Source: CAZPUI01 sp964415525 | GTDB taxonomy: Bacteria > Acidobacteriota > Holophagae > Holophagales > Holophagaceae | Reading direction: 5' to 3' | Assembly (NCBI GenBank): GCA_964415525.1 | Contig: CAYQAS010000053.1 | Span: 1 to 28,213, forward strand | Length of the DNA: 28,213 nucleotides | In this document: one piece after another, positions 8,288 to 15,584 of the stretch | How positions within the stretch are numbered: the stretch's first letter is position 1 | Layout: the number at the start of each line of letters is the position of its first letter | The notes under the pieces: model-generated | The model's input: the letters and a program-made list of their open reading frames with translations, nothing else | What the model was told of the DNA's origin: nothing | Database searches by the model: none | Made by a program: the position numbers and the translations under genes

Positions 8288-8866
8288 ATGGACCCCACCC
8301 ACACCCTGGAAGCTCCCCACCGGCAGGCCTGGCGTTCCTGGCTGGAATCCCACGGCGCCATCGAACGGGAAATCTGGCTGATCTTCCATCGAAAAGGCTC
8401 CGGTCACCCGTCCATCACCTATCCCGAGGCCCTGGAGGAGGCCCTCTGTTTCGGATGGATTGACGGCGTACGCCAGCGGATCGACGACCAGCGCTATGCC
8501 CAACGCTTCACCCCCCGTCGGTACGGGAGCCGCTGGTCCGAAAGGAATCTGCAGCTCGCGGCCCGCCTCGAGGAACAGGAAAAGATGACCGATGCGGGAC
8601 GAGACCAGCTGCCCCCCGTAGGCACCCCGGTTCCGATAGAACAACCGGTGACACTGCTGACAGCCGCTGTCCAAGAGGCCCTTGCGGAGCATCCTGAGGC
8701 TTGGGCAGCCTTCCAGAGGCTCCCACCCTCCCATCAGCGCAGGTATGTGGCCTGGATCTCCGCCGCCAAGCGGGAAGCCACCCGCAACAAGCGCCTCCAA
8801 GAAGCTCTGGAGCTCCTAAAACAGGACCTCCGGCTGGGACTGGGTCCAGGTGAGGTCAGGAAGTAG
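8288..8866 (+). CDS. YdeI/OmpD-associated family protein
   Basis: 192 aa, cytoplasmic, no signal or membrane segment. It matches the YdeI/OmpDA family (bacteriocin-protection YdeI type): the N-terminal block RQAWRSWLESHGAIEREIWL, then ITYPEALEEALCFGWIDGVRQRIDD and the FTPRRYGSRWSERN block are the family's hallmarks. The C-terminal HQRRYVAWISAAKREATRNKRLQEAL is the usual helical end. Biochemical role is not established in the family; some members affect sensitivity to cationic peptides. GGAG lies five bases before the ATG. The gene ends 4 bp from the convergent nadK. Confidence 0.82.
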   Translation: MDPTHTLEAPHRQAWRSWLESHGAIEREIWLIFHRKGSGHPSITYPEALEEALCFGWIDGVRQRIDDQRYAQRFTPRRYGSRWSERNLQLAARLEEQEKMTDAGRDQLPPVGTPVPIEQPVTLLTAAVQEALAEHPEAWAAFQRLPPSHQRRYVAWISAAKREATRNKRLQEALELLKQDLRLGLGPGEVRK

Positions 8867-8870
8867 ACCC

Positions 8871-9746
8871 CTACCGCGTGGACCAGTGCAGTTTCTGCTG
8901 CAACAGCCTGTAGAACCGAAGGTCGGGGTGCTGCAGCAGGACAACCTTGGCGGCACTCGGCTTCACGGTCACGAGGTCCCCCGGCAGCATGGGGTGCTCC
9001 CACTGGCCATCCAGGGTCAGATGGGCGCCGTCCGCATCCATGAGCCGCAACTGAAGCGTCATGTGGGCGGGCACCACCGTGGGCCGCAGGGTCAGGCTGT
9101 GGGGGCTGATGGGCACGACGCAGGTGGCGGCGAGGGACGGATGGAGAATCGGCCCACCCGCGCTGAGGGCGTAGGCGGTGGAGCCCGTGGGTGTGCAGAC
9201 GATGACGCCATCCGCCTTGATCACCGCCGCGGGAATGCCATCGATGTCCAGTTCCGCCGTCAGGATCCGCGCGATGGCGCCCTTACTGATGACGGCGTCG
9301 TTGAGCACGGGCCGGTCCACGAGGACGCTGTTCTCTCGTGTGAGACGAACATCCAGCAGGGCCCGGGATTCCTCCTTCAGGCCGCCGTCGAACCAAGTCT
9401 CCACCATTGCCAGGGCCTGATCCGCAGGGTGGGCCGTCAGGAATCCCAGACTGCCCAGGTTGATCCCCAGGAGCGGCGTGCCGCGCACCCCCACATAGCG
9501 AGTCGCCGCCAGCAGGGTGCCATCCCCTCCTAGCACCAGCCCCAGGTCCGCCCGGGGCCCCTCGAAGCCGCATTGGGGATCCAGGCTCAACACGTCCCCC
9601 GGCAGGCCGGCGGCCTCCCAGGCGGGGCCGACGTCCGGTCGTCCCACCACCCGCCACCCCCGTTCCAGAAACGGCGGCATCACGATACGCAGGGTCTCCA
9701 CCAGCAAGGGAGACTTGGCCTTGGCAACAAGGGCGAGGAGAGGCAT
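8871..9746 (-). CDS. nadK: NAD kinase
   Basis: 291 aa, cytoplasmic ATP- or polyphosphate-dependent kinase that makes NADP from NAD. The diagnostic GGDGT (73-77) follows the strand LGLVL, and it is followed by LLGINLGSLGFLT, the LNDAVISKG block (the usual NE/ND motif), and the glycine-rich TPTGSTAYALSAGGPILHP. Length and architecture are standard. The start at 9746 fits the family N-terminus LLALVAKAKSP. The start codon directly abuts a perfect palindrome that also serves the divergent PBP gene, so the nadK promoter or ribosome-binding signals must lie in that palindrome or inside the PBP gene. Confidence 0.96.
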   Translation of the reverse strand: MPLLALVAKAKSPLLVETLRIVMPPFLERGWRVVGRPDVGPAWEAAGLPGDVLSLDPQCGFEGPRADLGLVLGGDGTLLAATRYVGVRGTPLLGINLGSLGFLTAHPADQALAMVETWFDGGLKEESRALLDVRLTRENSVLVDRPVLNDAVISKGAIARILTAELDIDGIPAAVIKADGVIVCTPTGSTAYALSAGGPILHPSLAATCVVPISPHSLTLRPTVVPAHMTLQLRLMDADGAHLTLDGQWEHPMLPGDLVTVKPSAAKVVLLQHPDLRFYRLLQQKLHWSTR

Positions 9747-9768
9747 GGCCCTAGGTTAACCTAGGGCC
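9747..9768. promoter_or_regulatory. Perfect 22-bp palindrome filling the nadK/PBP divergent gap
   Basis: The sequence centred on GTTAAC (9755-9760) is self-complementary for 22 bp, with arms GGCCCTAGGTT and AACCTAGGGCC. The two divergent start codons are at 9746 (minus) and 9770 (plus), so the palindrome is nearly the whole 23-bp gap. Both genes therefore have the same upstream sequence, ...CCTAGGGCC(C)ATG, in which AGGG is the only Shine-Dalgarno-like element. It could be an operator or a symmetrical translation-start element. Confidence 0.75.
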
Positions 9769-9769
9769 C

Positions 9770-12190
9770 ATGAGCCGCACTCCCGCCAAGCCCACCACCG
9801 CCTCATCCCATTGGAAGCGCCGGATCGTCCTCGGAGCGCTTGGCCTCACCCTCGTGGGAGGCGTGGGCTTCGGCATCCTCTGGAGCGTGAAGAGCCGCCA
9901 GCTCGACCCCTACCTCAAATACTTCGCCCTGCGCGTGCCCAAGACCACCACGAAGATCTTCGACATGCGCGGCAATGTCATCGGCGTCATCGCCGACCAA
10001 CACCGGGAACTCATGCCCCTGGGCGACGTGCCCCCGGCCTTCAAGGCCGGACTGCTCGCCATGGAGGATGCCAGTTTTTATCAGCACACCGGCGTCTCTG
10101 GCCGCGGGCTCCTTCGTGCGGCCAAGAACGTCGTGTTCAGTCTTGGCACCCGCCGAGAGGGCGCCTCCACCCTCACCATGCAGCTCGTGCGCGTGGTTAC
10201 CCGGAAACACAACAAGAACCTCGGCCGAAAGATGGACGAGATGATCCTGGCGCGAAAACTGGAACGCGCCTTCACCAAGGATCAGATCCTCCAGAGCTAC
10301 ATCAACGAAGTGTGGTTCGGTGGGGTCGGGCGCCAGTACTACGGTCTCGAGGCCGCGGCCCACTACTACTTCGGAAAGAATGCGGTGAACCTCACGGTGG
10401 ATGAATGCGCCACCCTCGTGGGCATCATCAACCGCCCCGGCAAGATCAATCCCTACCTCAGCCCCGCGGCACGCGAGGCCTGCATCCTGCGGCGCAACAT
10501 GGTGCTGGGGCGCATGACGGAAACGGGTGCCCTGACCCCTACCCAGGCCAAGGCCTACCAGGACCGCCCCCTACGGCTGGACAAGGAGGGCGGCAATCCC
10601 GATACCTCCGCGCCGTACGTGGTGGAGATGGTGAAGCAGCACCTTTTCGAGAAATACGGCGAGCAGAAGGTGATGGAGGGCGGCTTCGAGGTGACCACGA
10701 CCCTCGATGCGGACTGGCAGGAGGCTGCCAACGAGAGTGTGCGCAACGGCCTACGGGAAGTGGATCGTCGGCGGGGCTTCCGCAAGGAGTCCCTACAGTT
10801 CACCAACGAGCCCGAGAAATACAACCGCAACGACTGGAAGCGCCTGTTCGGCATGGGTGACCAAGTCCGCGGCCTGATCCTGGATTGGAAGGCCGGTGTC
10901 GCCAAGGTGCGGGTGGCCGGGGCCATCGTGGAGGTGCCAGAGAGTGCCTTCGCGTGGGCCGGGAAGGATGCCCTGAAGGTCCTGGTGCGCGGCGCGGTGC
11001 CCCTCTTCCAGGTGAAGGCGGTGGACGAGAAGGGTCTGCCCACCAAGCTGGAGCTCGACCAGGAGCCGGATGTGCAGGCCGCGCTCCTCGCCATCGACCC
11101 GAGCAACGGCGAGATCCGCGCCCTGGTGGGCGGCTACGACTTCAAGCGCAGCCAGTTCAACCGCGCCTGGCAGGCCCAGCGCCAGGTGGGCTCCACCATG
11201 AAGGCCTTCGTCTACGGCGCGGCCTTCACCCAGGGCATGAGCCCCGCGAGCATCGTCCCAGATGTCCCCACCAACGTGAACCAACCCGGACTTCCGGCCT
11301 ACAGCCCCAAGAACTACGAGCGGGATTTCTTTGGACCCGTCACCGTGTTCGAGGCCGTTCGAGATTCCCGCAACGTCTGCGCGGTGCGCACGCTCGTGGG
11401 CATCGGCCCCGAGCCATTCCTGGACTACGCCCGCAAGGCAGGCATCAAGAGCGCCCTGACGGTCTACCCCGCCACCGCCCTCGGCGCGGCGGACCTCACC
11501 CTGGTGGACATGACCCGGGCCTACGGCACCCTCGCCAACATGGGCAAGCAGTGCCCTGAGCCCTTCGTCATCAAGAAGGTGGTGGACCGCAACGGCCGAG
11601 TGCTGGAGAACCATGGCCAGACCATCGGCGAACAGGTGCTCGACGCCATGTCCACCTTCCAGCTGGTGCAGTGCCTCCAGGGGGTGATCTTCCAGGGCGG
11701 CACCGGCGGTCGGGCCGCGGAGCTGGGCTGGCCCATCGCGGGCAAAACCGGCACCACCCAGGACCACACGGACGCCTGGTTCATGGGCTTCTCCACCCGC
11801 ATCAGCTGCGGCGTGTGGGTGGGACTCGACACCAAGAAGATGATCTACAGGGGTGCCGACGGCGGAAAGGTGGCCCTGCCCATCTGGAAGTCCTTCATGG
11901 CCAAGGCCCTGCCCACCACCCCCCGGGAGGATTTCCAGGCCCCCGAAGGCATGGAATGGATGGACATCGACAACTACACGGGCCTCAAAGCCGCCGGAGC
12001 CTCCAAGGACCGCGTGCTGAAGCTGGCCTTCAAGCCCGGCACGACTCCGAAGGGCGAGAGCGATGCGGCGGCGGTGCTGCGCATCGAAGAGGCACGGGCC
12101 CGTGCCAAGGGCGGCACGCAGCCCCCCGAGGAGCTCCACTGGCTGGGGGGCAAGGCGGTTGACACTCCGCCAGATGAAGCCCCGCGCTGA
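9770..12190 (+). CDS. Class A penicillin-binding protein 1A (transglycosylase/transpeptidase)
   Basis: 806 aa bifunctional peptidoglycan synthase anchored in the inner membrane. One N-terminal membrane segment (~19-39). GT51 transglycosylase: LLAMEDASFYQHTG with the catalytic Glu99, GASTLTMQLVR (131-141) and the KxxEMILARKLE-type block. Transpeptidase: serine motif GSTMK (S475, K478), SRN (533-535) and KTGTT (659-663). An insert of about 100 residues between the two domains (~340-435) matches the OB-like domain of PBP1A proteins. Length is normal for the family. The C-terminus is a charged tail. It is divergent from nadK across a 23-bp palindrome, so its promoter probably lies inside nadK. 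Confidence 0.95.
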   Translation: MSRTPAKPTTASSHWKRRIVLGALGLTLVGGVGFGILWSVKSRQLDPYLKYFALRVPKTTTKIFDMRGNVIGVIADQHRELMPLGDVPPAFKAGLLAMEDASFYQHTGVSGRGLLRAAKNVVFSLGTRREGASTLTMQLVRVVTRKHNKNLGRKMDEMILARKLERAFTKDQILQSYINEVWFGGVGRQYYGLEAAAHYYFGKNAVNLTVDECATLVGIINRPGKINPYLSPAAREACILRRNMVLGRMTETGALTPTQAKAYQDRPLRLDKEGGNPDTSAPYVVEMVKQHLFEKYGEQKVMEGGFEVTTTLDADWQEAANESVRNGLREVDRRRGFRKESLQFTNEPEKYNRNDWKRLFGMGDQVRGLILDWKAGVAKVRVAGAIVEVPESAFAWAGKDALKVLVRGAVPLFQVKAVDEKGLPTKLELDQEPDVQAALLAIDPSNGEIRALVGGYDFKRSQFNRAWQAQRQVGSTMKAFVYGAAFTQGMSPASIVPDVPTNVNQPGLPAYSPKNYERDFFGPVTVFEAVRDSRNVCAVRTLVGIGPEPFLDYARKAGIKSALTVYPATALGAADLTLVDMTRAYGTLANMGKQCPEPFVIKKVVDRNGRVLENHGQTIGEQVLDAMSTFQLVQCLQGVIFQGGTGGRAAELGWPIAGKTGTTQDHTDAWFMGFSTRISCGVWVGLDTKKMIYRGADGGKVALPIWKSFMAKALPTTPREDFQAPEGMEWMDIDNYTGLKAAGASKDRVLKLAFKPGTTPKGESDAAAVLRIEEARARAKGGTQPPEELHWLGGKAVDTPPDEAPR

Positions 12191-12262
12191 CGCCTCTCGG
12201 TCGACAATATCCATCCGGTGCCCAGGACCCCTTCCAGGCAACCCACTTGAGGAGTTGATCTC

Positions 12263-13669
12263 ATGGCTTCGTTCGATCTCATCGTGATTGGCGCCGGTCC
12301 CGGCGGATACATCGCCGCGGTCCGTGGCGCCCAGCTCGGCCTGTCCGTCGCCATCGTGGAGAAGGATCCCGCCGGCATGGGCGGCACCTGCCTCCGCCGG
12401 GGCTGCGTCCCCGCCAAGACCTGGCTGGAGACCGCCCACCGCTTCGAGCAGATGAAGGATCTCGCCGACTACGGCATCGCCGGGGTGGATGTCTCCGCCC
12501 TGCGCGCCGACCTCGACACCCTGGTGAAGCGCAAGAACAAGATCGTCTTCAAGAACGGCAAGGGCATCGAGTTCCTCATGAAGAAGAACAAGGTGACCGT
12601 GCTCAAGGGCTTCGGCAAGCTCCTGGGCGGCGGCAAGGTCGAAGTGGAAGGCGAGGCTCACGAGGCCAAGAAGATCATCCTGGCCACCGGCAGCGCCCCC
12701 CGCGAACTGCCCGGCCTTGAGACCGACGGCGTGCGGGTGCTGAACAGCGACCACATCCTGGACCTCACCACCCTGCCCTCTCACCTCGTGATCCTCGGCG
12801 CCGGCGCCATCGGCGTGGAATTCGCCTCCGTCTTCGCCCGCCTGGGCGCCAAGGTGACCCTGGTCGAACTGGCGGACCGCCTGATCCCGCTGGAGGACGA
12901 ATCCGTCGGCCAGGAACTGGCGAAGATCATGGCCAAGCAGTACAAGATCGACGTCCGCGTGAAGACCAAGATCGCCTCCATCGAGCGCCATGAGGAGAAG
13001 GTCGTCTGCCATCTGGAAGGTGAGAAGGCCGGCGTGGTGGAAGGCAGCCACCTGCTGGTGGCCGTGGGCCGCATGCCCCTGACCGCGGGTACGGGCCTGG
13101 AAGCCACCGCCGCCATCACCGACCGCGGCACCGTGGCGGTGAACGAGTTCCTGCAGACCGCAGAGCCCAACCTCTACGCCATCGGCGACATCATCAAGAC
13201 CCCCTGGCTGGCGCATGTGGCATCCGACGAAGGTGTCATCGCCGCCGAGCACGCCGCCCAGTCCCTGGGCGTAGACGTGCATCCGCACCCCATCAACTAC
13301 GACCGCGTGCCGTCCTGCACCTACTGCGATCCCGAGGTGGGCTGCGTGGGCCTCACGGAGCAGCAGGCCAAGGACAAGGGCTACGACGTTGCCATCGGCG
13401 CCTTCCCCTTCGGGCCGCTCGCCAAGGCCAACATCTGCGGCGAGCCCCACGGCTTCCTGAAGATCGTCTCCGACACCAAATACGGCGAGATCCTCGGCAT
13501 CCACATCATCGGCCCCAAGGCCACGGAGCTCATCGCCTCCAGCGTGGCGCTCCTCGCCGGCGAAATGACCGTGGACGCGCTGATCCAGACCATGTACCCG
13601 CATCCGACGCTGAACGAGGCCTTCCCCGAGGCGGCCCGCGCCGTCCAGGGACGCGCCCTGAACATGTAG
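12263..13669 (+). CDS. lpdA: Dihydrolipoyl dehydrogenase
   Basis: 468 aa flavoprotein (E3) that reoxidises dihydrolipoamide in 2-oxoacid dehydrogenase complexes or the glycine cleavage system, reducing NAD. FAD-binding GAGPGGYIAA at the N-terminus, redox pair Cys43 and Cys48 in GGTCLRRGCVPAK, NAD-binding GAGAIGVEFASVFARLGAKVTLVE, second FAD motif NLYAIGDI, and the C-terminal active-site HPHPTLNEAFPEA. The redox motif reads CLRRGCVPAK rather than the usual CLNxGCIPSK, a mild variation. GAGGAG lies eight bases before the ATG. No E1/E2 genes are adjacent, so the partner complex is unknown. A GC hairpin terminator follows. Confidence 0.94.
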   Translation: MASFDLIVIGAGPGGYIAAVRGAQLGLSVAIVEKDPAGMGGTCLRRGCVPAKTWLETAHRFEQMKDLADYGIAGVDVSALRADLDTLVKRKNKIVFKNGKGIEFLMKKNKVTVLKGFGKLLGGGKVEVEGEAHEAKKIILATGSAPRELPGLETDGVRVLNSDHILDLTTLPSHLVILGAGAIGVEFASVFARLGAKVTLVELADRLIPLEDESVGQELAKIMAKQYKIDVRVKTKIASIERHEEKVVCHLEGEKAGVVEGSHLLVAVGRMPLTAGTGLEATAAITDRGTVAVNEFLQTAEPNLYAIGDIIKTPWLAHVASDEGVIAAEHAAQSLGVDVHPHPINYDRVPSCTYCDPEVGCVGLTEQQAKDKGYDVAIGAFPFGPLAKANICGEPHGFLKIVSDTKYGEILGIHIIGPKATELIASSVALLAGEMTVDALIQTMYPHPTLNEAFPEAARAVQGRALNM

Positions 13670-13681
13670 CCATGCCCATTC

Positions 13682-13718
13682 GCCGGGCGGTGCGCACCCG
13701 CGTGCCGCCCGGCCTTTT
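13682..13718 (+). terminator. Intrinsic terminator after lpdA
   Basis: GCCGGGCGG (13682-13690) pairs perfectly with CCGCCCGGC (13705-13713), extended inward by G-U and GC pairs, and is followed by CTTTT (13714-13718). It lies between lpdA and the ArsC-like gene. The T-run is short, so some readthrough is likely. Confidence 0.7.
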
Positions 13719-13735
13719 CATGTCCAGAGGCGCCC

Positions 13736-14086
13736 ATGCCCGATTCGGTCCGCATCTACCACAACGCCCGCTGCTCCAAGAGCCGCAGTGCCTGCGCCCT
13801 CGTGGCGGAGGCCGGTATCCAGGCGGAGATCATCGAATACCTGAAGACTCCGCCGACCCGTGCAGAGCTGGAGGACCTCCTGCGCCGCCTGGGGATGCTG
13901 CCCAGTGAACTCATCCGCCGGGGAGAGGACATCTTCAAGGCCGAATATGCCGGACGGGACCTGAGCGAGGCGGAATGCCTGGAGGCCCTGCTTCGCCATC
14001 CGGTCCTGATGGAGCGTCCCATCGTGGTGCGAGGCGAGCGTGCCGTGGTGGCCCGTCCCCCTGAGCGGATCAACGAACTGCTGTAA
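13736..14086 (+). CDS. ArsC-family (glutaredoxin-type) arsenate reductase-like protein
   Basis: 116 aa, thioredoxin-fold protein of the ArsC/YfgD/Spx group. The nucleophile is Cys13 in YHNARCSKSR, matching the YHNPxCSKSR motif of this group, followed by IIEYLKTPPTRAEL and the C-terminal LMERPIVVRGERAVVARPPERINELL, in which the cis-Pro region RPIVV and downstream Arg residues are conserved. Length is standard. Family members reduce arsenate with glutathione/glutaredoxin, but no ars transporter or regulator is nearby, so a general thiol-reductase role is equally possible. AGAGG lies just upstream of the ATG. It ends 4 bp from the convergent PilZ/receiver gene. Confidence 0.82.
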   Translation: MPDSVRIYHNARCSKSRSACALVAEAGIQAEIIEYLKTPPTRAELEDLLRRLGMLPSELIRRGEDIFKAEYAGRDLSEAECLEALLRHPVLMERPIVVRGERAVVARPPERINELL

Positions 14087-14090
14087 CCCC

Positions 14091-15479
14091 TTAAGCCTGT
14101 TCCAGAGCCTGCTCCAGGGTCACGAAGAAGGCATCGTCCAGGGCATAGGGCTTCACGATGAGCTGCCGGGCGCCTTCCCGGGCAGCTGCGACCACCACGG
14201 CCTTCGAGATCTCCTCTGCCGCCAGCACGACAGGCGGCAGAGCTTCGTGGGCCGCGTGGATCTCTCGCAGCACCTGAAGTGACCCCAGCACGGACTCGTT
14301 CAAATCCATGAACAGGACGCCCAGGTTCGGCTCGTCCAGGTAGGGCAGCAGGTCCGCGTACGTGCTGGCCCCGATCACGCGCCCGAAGCCATCCTCCTCC
14401 AGTGCCGCACAGATCATGGGCAGTCGCGCCTGGGCAGCCAGCACGAGGAGGGCACGGGAGCGTTTCTTCAACCGCATGATCGGATTGGGCGGCACCCGCT
14501 CGAACGGCACTTCAGGTTCAGGCGATTCCGCGGGAGTAGGGTCGGCCGCGGTTGGCAGCGACGGCGACGCCAGAGCCGGACTCTGTGACGCCTCCGCAGG
14601 CGCGGCCTCCGGAGCAGCGACGGATGGCGCAGGAATGGCGGTCGCTTCCACCTTGGGCTTCACGTCCGGTTCAACGACCTTGGGTGCTGCCGGTGTGTCC
14701 TTGCGGGGCGAATCGTCCGGATCCACGGGCCGCGGCGCCCTTCGGCGGGTCTTCGCGGGTACCGTCTTGGGCAGCGAGGAGGCGCGAGTGCTCAGGAAGG
14801 ACCGGACTGGCGACTGCGCCTTGTCGAACTTGACGCCCACAAAGAGTCCCCCTGGCGCCTGCTCCAAGTAGACCGCCTTGCCTGAAAGTTCCAGAGTCGG
14901 AGGGCACTTGGGCACGGCGTTGACCTTCACGATCATGAAGGTCTGCCCCGCCGGCACGAGGTTCTGGGTCAGGGGCAACTTCTTTTCGCCCTTGATGGCC
15001 ATGGCCTTCTCGACCTTCACACGTGCGCCATTCTCCGAGAGGTTCTCAATCGACCCATTGAGCCCCACGCCACCGAAGAGCTCCGTCAGGGCCGTGAGGT
15101 TGGCGGGTTCCTTGGCGAGGAGGCGCGCTCGAGGTTCCTTACGTCGCTCCCGAAGTTCCAGACTTGCGGGAATATCCACCTGGAGGGTCGTGCCTCGCAC
15201 ATCCAGGATTCGGGTTGGAGCGCCGATCCGAAGGCCTTCCGACATGAAGAGAAGCTCGATGTCCCCACCCTTGGCGGCCCCCACCATGGGCCCCTGAAGC
15301 TGAAGCGTGATCTGTCCGGCACCCTCGTCGATGCCGTTCACCTGCGCCGTAGCCTCCTTCTTCTTCGCATCCAGGATGATCAGGGGCGTGCGCGTCCGCT
15401 GGAGATCCTCCAGATACGCGAGCACCGACTCGACGTCCCCGTCGTCCCGTTTGTCCTTGTTAAAGCTGAAGAGGGCCAT
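14091..15479 (-). CDS. PilZ-domain protein with proline/alanine linker and receiver-like C-domain
   Basis: 462 aa from the ATG at 15479 (AGCAGGT just upstream). Residues ~1-225 hold a PilZN-like barrel and a PilZ domain with RRKEPR (R113 and R117 form RxxxR) and NLSENG (N146, S148, G151), the c-di-GMP contact motifs. Residues ~236-335 are a low-complexity Pro/Ala/Ser linker. Residues ~342-462 form a receiver domain: ALLVLAAQARLP has lost the usual acidic pair, but the phospho-acceptor strand LFMDLN (D392) and IVKPY (K443) are kept. It probably cannot bind Mg2+ normally and may be a pseudo-receiver. It is divergent from hflX across a short region with an inverted repeat. Confidence 0.8.
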   Translation of the reverse strand: MALFSFNKDKRDDGDVESVLAYLEDLQRTRTPLIILDAKKKEATAQVNGIDEGAGQITLQLQGPMVGAAKGGDIELLFMSEGLRIGAPTRILDVRGTTLQVDIPASLELRERRKEPRARLLAKEPANLTALTELFGGVGLNGSIENLSENGARVKVEKAMAIKGEKKLPLTQNLVPAGQTFMIVKVNAVPKCPPTLELSGKAVYLEQAPGGLFVGVKFDKAQSPVRSFLSTRASSLPKTVPAKTRRRAPRPVDPDDSPRKDTPAAPKVVEPDVKPKVEATAIPAPSVAAPEAAPAEASQSPALASPSLPTAADPTPAESPEPEVPFERVPPNPIMRLKKRSRALLVLAAQARLPMICAALEEDGFGRVIGASTYADLLPYLDEPNLGVLFMDLNESVLGSLQVLREIHAAHEALPPVVLAAEEISKAVVVAAAREGARQLIVKPYALDDAFFVTLEQALEQA

Positions 15480-15513
15480 GAGAACCTGCTGACTTGACTG
15501 CTCTATCGACCGA

Positions 15514-15547
15514 CCTGGGACGGAACTGTAAATCCCAGGCTTATAAT
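15514..15547 (+). promoter_or_regulatory. Inverted repeat and -10-like TATAAT upstream of hflX
   Basis: CCTGGGA (15514-15520) and TCCCAGG (15533-15539) are perfect 7-bp arms around 12 bp. A consensus TATAAT follows at 15542-15547, 38 bp before the hflX start. No recognisable -35 hexamer sits at 16-18 bp; that position is covered by the left arm, as would be expected if an activator replaced -35 contacts. The region is shared with the divergent PilZ/receiver gene. Confidence 0.45.
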
Positions 15548-15584
15548 GTGCATCGGGCTTCGGCCCCCTTGAGGAGATCCCCAC

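Noticed and set aside
10793..13603. 936-residue open frame on the minus strand
   Set aside because: It is antisense to the PBP1A and lpdA genes, both unmistakable. Its translation is a His/Gly/Val/Ala-rich string without domain motifs, as expected opposite genes with GC-rich third codon positions.
13736..14086. Arsenic resistance operon
   Set aside because: Only an ArsC-like protein is present; no arsR, arsB/acr3 or arsA lies in the window.
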